NCBI GenBank assembly: GCA_007745635.1
Contig: CP036272.1
Span: 4,145,521 to 4,209,520 of the forward strand
Source: Stieleria bergensis
Lineage (GTDB): Bacteria > Planctomycetota > Planctomycetia > Pirellulales > Pirellulaceae
Direction: 5' to 3'
DNA length: 64,000 nt
Shown here: piece after piece, positions 32,061 through 39,012 of the stretch
Position numbering within the stretch: position 1 is the stretch's first letter
How the letters are laid out: each line of letters begins with the position of its first letter
Notes under the pieces: model-generated
What the model saw: the letters and a program-made list of their open reading frames with translations, nothing else
Databases searched by the model: none
What the model was told of the DNA's origin: nothing
Translations under genes and position numbers: made by a program

Positions 32061-32614
32061 TCCACATTCGGACGCGGGTTCGCTTCAACGCCAACCGCGT
32101 CAAGAAGAAGGCTGACCAAGCGTCCTTCAATTCGCTCGGTCACGCCGGTGGTGCGATTCGCAAGACCGCGTACCGCTCGATCCGCAAACGCAAGAATCCG
32201 TCGCGGCCCGGCACCGCCCCCAGTTCGCCCACCGGCCGACTGCGACGATCGTTCCGCTACGAAGTCGATCGAAGCACTCCCGGCGTCGTCATCGGCCCCG
32301 TCAACGAGATCGCTGGCCAACTCTGGAACCTCCACGAGTTCGGTGGCGTTGCCAACAAACGTCGCAAGCTCAAGCGGCATCGCTTCCGAGTCGGCCAGCA
32401 CGGCCCAATACGACTGATCCGGCCCGGCAAGTTCGCTCGCATCGAACTGCGAACCGCCGCCCAGGCTAATCGAGCACGCCGATTGATTGAAGAAGAGAAC
32501 GAACGACGGGGTGGGAGCAAACCAAGGCGATACCCCAAACGCCCGTTCATGAAGCCGGCCCTCGACACGCACCGAGCCCAACTCCCGAAATTCTGGCGGG
32601 ACTCCGTCAAGTAA
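32057..32614 (+). CDS. HK97 gp10-like tail-completion protein
   Basis: A 185-aa very basic protein, start coupled by ATGA. The end PRRYPKRPFMKPALDTHRAQ matches the R-P-F-x-x-P-A-L signature of gp10/minor tail Z proteins, and PSSPTGRLRRSFRYEVD with VGPVNEIAGQLWNLHEFG is the usual core. These proteins finish the tail end that joins the head. Confidence 0.72.
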   Translation: MIHIRTRVRFNANRVKKKADQASFNSLGHAGGAIRKTAYRSIRKRKNPSRPGTAPSSPTGRLRRSFRYEVDRSTPGVVIGPVNEIAGQLWNLHEFGGVANKRRKLKRHRFRVGQHGPIRLIRPGKFARIELRTAAQANRARRLIEEENERRGGSKPRRYPKRPFMKPALDTHRAQLPKFWRDSVK

Positions 32615-32662
32615 ACCCCTGCCTTCAAGTAGATCCCAGTCCACGGATGGAAACGAAACCCT

Positions 32663-33076
32663 ATGTCCGCTGAAGTTAAACTCGGTCTTGACGCCGTCCT
32701 GACCATCGACGGTGCCGAGATCAAAAACGTCAAAGACCTGACGGTTAGTCTCGAAAAGGCCGAAGCCGACGCATCCACCCGCGACAACAACGGCTGGCGA
32801 GCCACCGTCGGCACGCTCAAAGACGCGTCCATCGAGTTCACGGTTCTCAACAAGAACGGCGACACCTCGTTCGGAATGCTGCAAGGCTTGTGGGCATCCG
32901 GCACGCCAACCGACGTTGGTATCTCCGACGCCGGCGGATCGCTGACGCTGACGTGCGAAGTGATGAACTTCAACGTCAATCAGAACCTCGAAGAAGTCGT
33001 CTCGGCTGATGTCACGCTCAAGCCAACGCAATCATCGTCTGGTGGTGGGATGAATGTCGGCGGTGGCGGACCTTGA
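32663..33076 (+). CDS. Major tail tube protein
   Basis: A 137-aa beta-rich protein: AVLTIDGAEIKNVKDLTVSL at the start, then DNNGWRATVGTLKDASIEF and a C-terminal Gly-rich tail. This matches phage tail tube proteins of the TP901-1 type, hexameric rings stacked along the tape measure protein. It lies just before a minus-strand inserted gene and the tail chaperone genes. Confidence 0.78.
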   Translation: MSAEVKLGLDAVLTIDGAEIKNVKDLTVSLEKAEADASTRDNNGWRATVGTLKDASIEFTVLNKNGDTSFGMLQGLWASGTPTDVGISDAGGSLTLTCEVMNFNVNQNLEEVVSADVTLKPTQSSSGGGMNVGGGGP

Positions 33077-33106
33077 TGAATGTGCTGGGAGACAAACACC
33101 ATTTTA

Positions 33107-33427
33107 TCAAGCAGACGCGTCGCCATCGAATTCACCATCGCGAATGCGTTGTAAGAGTGTGAACAAGCCTTGTCGGTTCGTTGCACCATCTTCGGCTCCA
33201 AGCCATTTGTCATCATATCGCTGTAGGTCCGCGTCGATGTTCTCGGGGATTTTCCAAGAGCCAGCCCCACGAAGCATTGCTCCAATATTGTGAAGCGAAT
33301 CAAGGTAATCGTGTACCTCAGCCATTGTGACTGAGTCTGCGTAACGTATCCGCATTCTTAGGACGATGATCGCCTGCTCGAGCAAGAGCGTGTACTGATA
33401 CCGAAGCTCATCTGACAGCGGCTCCAT
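33107..33427 (-). CDS. Minus-strand moron (106 aa), unknown function
   Basis: MEPLSDELRYQYTLLLEQAI, then VLRMRIRYADSVTMAEVHDY and a helical, acidic remainder. It points against every neighbour, sits in a gap between the tail tube and chaperone genes, and its flanks (33428-33536) look more A/T-rich than the surrounding genes. These are the usual marks of a moron expressed from the prophage. Function unknown; no toxin or immunity motif seen. Confidence 0.65.
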   Translation of the reverse strand: MEPLSDELRYQYTLLLEQAIIVLRMRIRYADSVTMAEVHDYLDSLHNIGAMLRGAGSWKIPENIDADLQRYDDKWLGAEDGATNRQGLFTLLQRIRDGEFDGDASA

Positions 33428-33536
33428 GTTTATTGTTCCGAAAGCGTTTCAACGTAATCCAGCAGCTACGACGAGTGTACTCAGCTCCGTCATTTTAACT
33501 CAGAACCCTTCACCGTAATCAAAGAACATAAGTCCC

Positions 33537-34037
33537 ATGCAAAAGTTCGTTGACCGCCACGGTCGCGTTTGGATCGTTGACATCGACAACACCACGCTTC
33601 GCCGAGTCAAAACCCTCACCGGTGTTCGCTTGCTTGACGCGGTCGATGGTGATTTGATCCCACAGATGACGCAGGACTTCCTGTTGCTCGGTGAAGTCCT
33701 GTTCGCAGTCTGCAAGCCGCAAGCCGACAAGGACACCGTCGATCAAGAAGTGTTCGAGTCTGGATTGTCGGGCAATTGCCTGACCGAAGCTCGCAACGCA
33801 CTCGTCGAAGCGTTGTTGGATTTCCTCCCGGAGGACCAACGCCGTCTGCTGAGCAAAGCGGTGACGCATCAACGCGAGGTGACGGCACGCGGGATGGAGA
33901 TGCTGCATCGCAAGCTGGACGATCCGACCCTGGCGGACAAGATGGTGGCGGAACTGGAAGCGAACCTGGAGGTGCCCGGCTTGAACGCGAAATCTGTCAC
34001 CTCGCCGGCATCCTCGGCGTCGACCCCGGACCGTTAA
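33537..34037 (+). CDS. Tail assembly chaperone, G-like (166 aa)
   Basis: MQKFVDRHGRVWIVDIDNTT is a beta start; residues 40-150 are helical (DLIPQMTQDFLLLGEVLFAV and LPEDQRRLLSKAVTHQREV). Size, position between tube and tape measure, and the following overlapping frame fit the G member of the lambda G/GT pair, which binds the tape measure protein and guides tail assembly. Confidence 0.68.
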   Translation: MQKFVDRHGRVWIVDIDNTTLRRVKTLTGVRLLDAVDGDLIPQMTQDFLLLGEVLFAVCKPQADKDTVDQEVFESGLSGNCLTEARNALVEALLDFLPEDQRRLLSKAVTHQREVTARGMEMLHRKLDDPTLADKMVAELEANLEVPGLNAKSVTSPASSASTPDR

Positions 34038-34270
34038 CGCTGCGGCAGATGGTCTGGATGATCGACGCCAAGCGTAAACACGATTGGCAACTCGCCAGCA
34101 CGCTCGTGTGGATCACCGCCGAAGTCAATCGCGATCGCAAACGCCGCCGCAAACCATTCAAACCCGACGATTTCAATCCCTGCGTCACGACACGGACCGT
34201 GCCCGCAAAGGCGAGTGTCGAACAAGTCGCCTCGCTTCTCGGTGCCAAGTTCACCAAAGCTAATCGCTAA
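33776..34270 (+). CDS. Tail assembly chaperone, T-like extension (possible -1 frameshift or own start)
   Basis: This frame is open from 33776 to 34270 and overlaps the G-like gene in the -1 frame. Its convincing part is ICHLAGILGVDPGPLTLRQM followed by VWMIDAKRKHDWQLASTLVW and FKPDDFNPC, which reads as a real domain beginning before the ATG at 34049. I find no canonical slippery heptamer in the overlap, and the only early start is TTG at 33776. So the domain may be made by non-standard frameshifting, by reinitiation at 34049, or from 33776. As in other siphophages, a G-T fusion made in small amounts is the expected product. Confidence 0.5.
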   Translation: MPDRSSQRTRRSVVGFPPGGPTPSAEQSGDASTRGDGTRDGDAASQAGRSDPGGQDGGGTGSEPGGARLEREICHLAGILGVDPGPLTLRQMVWMIDAKRKHDWQLASTLVWITAEVNRDRKRRRKPFKPDDFNPCVTTRTVPAKASVEQVASLLGAKFTKANR

Positions 34271-34286
34271 CAGCTAAAGGCTAACC
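34259..34286 (+). repeat. Four tandem 7-bp repeats (GCTAANN)
   Basis: GCTAATC-GCTAACA-GCTAAAG-GCTAACC fills the space from the end of the T-like frame to just before the tape measure start. Exact period 7. It gives stops in several frames and may be a translational spacer or operator. Confidence 0.5.
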
Positions 34287-34294
34287 GCTTCCCC

Positions 34295-37200
34295 ATGTCC
34301 CAAGTCCGTGCCGGAGCCGCTTTCGTCGAATTGACGCTGAAGAACTCAGCGTTGGTTAAGGGCCTGCGTTCGGCACAGAAACAATTGTCCTCGTTCGCAT
34401 CATCGACGTCGATGATGGGTGCAAAGCTGACCGGCCTGGGTGTTGCGATGGCCGCGCCGCTCGGCGATGGCATTCGCAAGTTCGCTGAGTACGACGATGC
34501 GATCCGCCAAGTCGGTGCAATCACCGGAGCGACCGGTGCCGCGTTCGATCGTTTGAACGCCAAAGCCAAGCAACTCGGAGCGACCACCAGTTTCTCCGCC
34601 GTCGAAGTCGCCAACCTGATGACCGAACTTGGGCGTGCCGGTTTCGACTCCAAACAGATTGAGGACATGACCGGCAGCGTCATGAACCTGGCCCGCGCGA
34701 CCGGCACCGATGCAACGCTCGCATCGGGCATCTTCGCAGCCGCAATTCGTCAATTCAACATGGAAGCCGGTGATGCCTCGCGAGTCGCCGACGGACTGAC
34801 CGCCGCGGCCAACAAGAGCTTCAATAGCGTTGAGTCGCTCGGCGAAGCGTTGAAATACGCTGGGCCAGTCGCAGCCGACGCCAACATGAGCCTCGAAGAA
34901 ACGCTCGCGATCCTTGGGACGCTCGGTAACGTCGGCATCCAAGGCTCATCGGCCGGTAACGCACTGAAACGATTGCTGACATTGTCGGCCGCCGAGTCCG
35001 AGAAGTTTCAAAAGGTATTCGGTGTCGCGACCAAAGACGCGGCCGGCAACGCTCGACCGCTGGTCGTTGTGTTGGGCGAAGTCGCTCAGGCTACCAAAGA
35101 CCTAGGATCATCCGACCGCGCCGCCAAGTTCAACGAAGTCTTCGGGATGCTCGGCATCACCGCAGCATCCGCAATCGGTAAAACGGTCACGGACACTCGC
35201 GAGTTGCTCGGTGAACTGGAAGGTGCCGGCGGCATCGCGAAGAAGACAGCCGACAAAATGGAATCCGGTCTCGGCGGAGCGTTCCGAGTTCTCGCCAGTT
35301 CCTTTGAAGCGGTTCGCATCGCGATCGGAGAAGCCCTCGAAAAGCCAATCCAACGTTTGACGGAAAACCTCTCGTTCGCTGCATCCGCGATCACCGATTG
35401 GATCGGCGAAAACAAACGTGCCGTCCAAGTCGCCGCGTTGGTCGCAGCGAGCGTCGTCGCCGCCGGTGCCGCGTTGCTGACGATCGGGTCGGCCGCCGCA
35501 GCGGCATCCGTTGCCGTTGGCGGGTTGCTCGGCATCTTCTCCGCGATTGGCAATGTGATTGGCATGGCGGGAACAGCCGTCGCCGCACTGCTATCCCCCA
35601 TCGGCTTAGTCGTCGCCGGTGTCGCGGGACTTGGCATCTATCTTGCCAAGACATCTGGCCTGCTCGCCCGAGTGTCCGCGTTCTTCAAAACCGCATTCGC
35701 TCAAATCGCGGTCGATTCGCAAGCCGCCTTCAAAGCCATCGCGGCATCGCTTGCATCGGGTGACATCACCGGCGCGGCCAAAGTCATGTGGGCCTACCTG
35801 CGTGGCTTATGGAAACAAGGCGTCGCGGCGCTCGCTGACGCTTGGGATCAACTGTCATCGAGCCTCGATGGTTTCGCCGGCGGATTATTGTCGGCGGTCG
35901 GCAGCTTGCTTCGCAGCACATTGGCGTGGGCGAGCGAAAACCGCACCGCGATCCTAACCGCCGTCGCCGGTTTCGCCGCGATGAAGGTCGCTGCCACCGG
36001 TGTCGGTGCCGCGATGCTCGCACTCAAAGGCATCACGATCGGATTGTCCGTCGCCTCGAAAACGCTCGCGGCAACTTGGGCAGTGTTGAAAGCCGTTGGC
36101 ACAGGCATCAAAGCGGTTTTCATCGGTTTGGCCGCGGTCAAGAAGATCAACATCGCACTTGCCGGTGTCTATGCCGCGGTCACCGCCGGTCTGTCAGGTG
36201 CGTTCGGCTTGCTGACCGGCGCGATCAGTGCCGCGGCCGGTGCGATGGCTTTGTTGTTCTCGCCACTGGGTTTGGTTGTCGCCGGCGTCGTCGCTCTCGG
36301 TGCCTACTTCCTTTACACGTCGGGAGCCATCGGCAGTTCGATCGACTTCCTCAAAGGAGCGTTCCAAAACCTGAAGGCCCACACGCTGGCCGCATTCGGT
36401 GCAATCGCCAACGCCCTGCGAGCCGGCGACATCAACGCGGCCGTTGATGTGCTGTGGTCCTACATCAAACTGCAATGGACCAAGGGCACGACCTGGCTGT
36501 CGGGCATGTGGTCACGCTTCACCGCTTACCTGTCCGACGCTTGGGGCGACGCAGTCTACAAACTGGCCGATCAACTCATGCAAGGTTTCGGCGGCTTGCG
36601 AGCGATCTGGAACAGCACGGTCGCCTATCTCGCCGACGGTTGGACAATCCTCACGTCCGCCGTCCAGAAAGGTTGGAACAACACAGTCGGGTTTCTGAAG
36701 AAAGGTTTCCTGAAACTTCACGAACTGGTCGACATCGCCGGCGACGTTGCGATCCAAATCGGCGGCGTGCTGGTCAACGCTCTGGCCGGCGTCGAAGGAG
36801 CCTGGGTGGAAACGATCGACTACCTCGCGGATTCCTGGGCGGTGTTCGTCGGCGAAGTCCGCAAGATGTGGAACAGCACGGTCGGGTTCCTCCGCAAGGC
36901 CTGGGTGAAGTTGAAATCACTCTTCGACGACGACATCAACGTCGAAGCCGAAGTGCGGCGAATCGACAACGAAACCAACGCCAACAACGCGGAAGAACAA
37001 CGCAAACGCCAAACCGCGATCGCCGGCCGCGCCGAACGTCGCCGCAAACGCAAGTCCGAGATCGAAGCCAACCGCAAGGCGATGCAGGAAGACCTGCAAC
37101 GTCAACTCGACCAACGCAAGAAGTCCCGCGAAGGCCAAGACCTCGACGCCGACCTCGCCGCGATCGACGCTGAAACCGACCAGCAAAACAACGCTGTCGA

Positions 37201-38221
37201 CGCCGAGCGCGATCGTCAGTTCGATGCCAACGCGAAAGCCAACGAGCAACGCACCGCTGACACCGAGGAGTTCACGGCCGGCGTCCGCGACACACTCGAC
37301 GAAATGCGACGTCAAGCGAAAGCCGACGCTGCCGCCAAACGAGCGGAACGGTCGCTCGCGGAAGCCGATCGTCAAACCAAAGTTGCCGAGGCCGAAGCAG
37401 ACTTCCAAGCTGCCGTCGACAAAGCCAACGCACTGAAACCTGAAGGTGACGAGCAAGCGACAGACACCGAAACCACATCGCCAAAGATCTCCGACGACCT
37501 GGCCGCGGCCATCGCCGAAGCCAAAGCGTCACTCGAAGCCGCTCAGACCGACGCGGCACTAACTGGTGAAGATGCCGCCGGCAATGAGCGTCTCGACAAA
37601 CTCAAGGCCGGCATCGCGGCGATGGAAGCCAAGGCCACCGCGATCACCGATCAAGCTGGCAACGAAGGCAAACTCAAACTGCCGCCCGCAGAACTCGATG
37701 ACGATTCAGTCGCGTTGGAACTCGATCGCGACGCCCAAGCCTCGATCGACAATTTTGCAGGCACCGATGTTGGCGAACAATCCAGCGAATCCGTCACTGG
37801 CAAGTTCGATTCACGCGGACTGAACATCGGCAGCGGTGCCCGCAAGCTGGAACCGATCGGTCTTGATGCTCCCGCTGAGAAGTTGAAACCTGAACCGCTC
37901 GACGAAGAACCTGAAGTCATCGTCGCACCGAAGCTGGCCATCGACGATCAACCCGACGATGCGATTGCTCAGCAAAAACCTGGTGCTGAAGCCATCGCTG
38001 ACTCAGGCCTGCAGCAAATCAACGATCGCCTCGTCGCCATCGGTCAACACTTGATGAAGTCCAACGAACTCCTCGCTGGTGGATCCGGCAACCTTAGCGA
38101 ATCCGGCGAACGATCTGGCCTGGGCCTTAGCGAAGACGTTCAACGAGCGATCGTCGAGACCGCCAACAACACTCGCAAGCTCGCCGAACGATCCACCGGC
38201 GGCGGGCTGGTGTTCAGCTGA
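34295..38221 (+). CDS. Tail tape measure protein, TP901 family
   Basis: A 1308-aa tail-length ruler. The N-terminal 350 residues are the TP901 tape measure domain: SFSAVEVANLMTELGRAGFD, MNLARATGTDATLASGIF, EALKYAGPVAADANMSLEE and GSSAGNALKRLL. Two clusters of hydrophobic segments (about 375-450 and 580-675) follow, then WS-rich repeats and a long acidic-basic coiled coil (880-1200). At about 1.5 Angstrom per residue, the family rule predicts a tail near 190-200 nm. The start ATG at 34295 directly follows the 7-bp repeats. Confidence 0.88.
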   Translation: MSQVRAGAAFVELTLKNSALVKGLRSAQKQLSSFASSTSMMGAKLTGLGVAMAAPLGDGIRKFAEYDDAIRQVGAITGATGAAFDRLNAKAKQLGATTSFSAVEVANLMTELGRAGFDSKQIEDMTGSVMNLARATGTDATLASGIFAAAIRQFNMEAGDASRVADGLTAAANKSFNSVESLGEALKYAGPVAADANMSLEETLAILGTLGNVGIQGSSAGNALKRLLTLSAAESEKFQKVFGVATKDAAGNARPLVVVLGEVAQATKDLGSSDRAAKFNEVFGMLGITAASAIGKTVTDTRELLGELEGAGGIAKKTADKMESGLGGAFRVLASSFEAVRIAIGEALEKPIQRLTENLSFAASAITDWIGENKRAVQVAALVAASVVAAGAALLTIGSAAAAASVAVGGLLGIFSAIGNVIGMAGTAVAALLSPIGLVVAGVAGLGIYLAKTSGLLARVSAFFKTAFAQIAVDSQAAFKAIAASLASGDITGAAKVMWAYLRGLWKQGVAALADAWDQLSSSLDGFAGGLLSAVGSLLRSTLAWASENRTAILTAVAGFAAMKVAATGVGAAMLALKGITIGLSVASKTLAATWAVLKAVGTGIKAVFIGLAAVKKINIALAGVYAAVTAGLSGAFGLLTGAISAAAGAMALLFSPLGLVVAGVVALGAYFLYTSGAIGSSIDFLKGAFQNLKAHTLAAFGAIANALRAGDINAAVDVLWSYIKLQWTKGTTWLSGMWSRFTAYLSDAWGDAVYKLADQLMQGFGGLRAIWNSTVAYLADGWTILTSAVQKGWNNTVGFLKKGFLKLHELVDIAGDVAIQIGGVLVNALAGVEGAWVETIDYLADSWAVFVGEVRKMWNSTVGFLRKAWVKLKSLFDDDINVEAEVRRIDNETNANNAEEQRKRQTAIAGRAERRRKRKSEIEANRKAMQEDLQRQLDQRKKSREGQDLDADLAAIDAETDQQNNAVDAERDRQFDANAKANEQRTADTEEFTAGVRDTLDEMRRQAKADAAAKRAERSLAEADRQTKVAEAEADFQAAVDKANALKPEGDEQATDTETTSPKISDDLAAAIAEAKASLEAAQTDAALTGEDAAGNERLDKLKAGIAAMEAKATAITDQAGNEGKLKLPPAELDDDSVALELDRDAQASIDNFAGTDVGEQSSESVTGKFDSRGLNIGSGARKLEPIGLDAPAEKLKPEPLDEEPEVIVAPKLAIDDQPDDAIAQQKPGAEAIADSGLQQINDRLVAIGQHLMKSNELLAGGSGNLSESGERSGLGLSEDVQRAIVETANNTRKLAERSTGGGLVFS

Positions 38222-39012
38222 TGAGCTTTTCATACGGAGGCTACAACTTCGACGTTGCTGCGTTGTCGGAGAAAGCGTCACGTGGCAAAACGAACTCTGA
38301 CTTCACCGCCTACGTCGCAACCAACGGTGGAAACGTCAGTCCGCCGGCCGCCGCGAGTGCCGCCCGCTCGTACTACGAAGACAACTTCCCCGACCTGATT
38401 CCGTTCCTGCAAGTCGATTCGGAATTCATCAACGCCAAGCACGCGTTGGTTAGCGTCACGCTCAACGAAACCAAGCTCGATCCGGTCTCCTTCAACACCA
38501 CCGGAGCGACCACACACATCAACCAGAGTTTGCTGACGCGAGGTATCTACGCCGCGCCCGGTAAGTCCGCCCCGGACTACCGCGGCGCGATCGGCGTGAG
38601 TGATTCGGGTGTCTCCGGCGTCGACGTCACGGTGCCGGCGTTCGAGTTCTCGGTCCGCAGAAAGTTTGAGTTCGTTTCGACCTCGTATCTATTGGCCGTC
38701 GTCTCCATGACAGGCCGAACAAACTTCGCAGCATGGTCGATCTTCGGTCCGGGCGAAGCGTTGTTCCTCGGTGGCGAAGGAGGCGAGGACGACAACAACT
38801 GGGTCGACATCACCTACCACTTCGCCGCTCGCCCCAATCAGCCCGCATTGCAACTCGGCAACATTGGCAGCGTCAGCAAACGAGGGTGGGATTACTTGTG
38901 GGTGAAGCATGATGAAGAGGTCGTCGGCGACCGAGTCTTACAAACGCCGGCGGCGGCCTATGTCGAACAGGTTTATCCCGATGGAAATTTCGCAGCTCTA
39001 GGACTTTCGTAG
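38221..39012 (+). CDS. Distal tail protein-like (263 aa)
   Basis: The start overlaps the tape measure stop by one base (TGATG). MSFSYGGYNFDVAALSEKAS opens a beta-rich protein with many aromatic residues; GKTNSDFTAYVATNGGNVSP and WSIFGPGEALFLGGEGG stand out. Position after the tape measure gene fits a distal tail or tail-tip protein. Family not recognised by sequence. Confidence 0.6.
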   Translation: MSFSYGGYNFDVAALSEKASRGKTNSDFTAYVATNGGNVSPPAAASAARSYYEDNFPDLIPFLQVDSEFINAKHALVSVTLNETKLDPVSFNTTGATTHINQSLLTRGIYAAPGKSAPDYRGAIGVSDSGVSGVDVTVPAFEFSVRRKFEFVSTSYLLAVVSMTGRTNFAAWSIFGPGEALFLGGEGGEDDNNWVDITYHFAARPNQPALQLGNIGSVSKRGWDYLWVKHDEEVVGDRVLQTPAAAYVEQVYPDGNFAALGLS

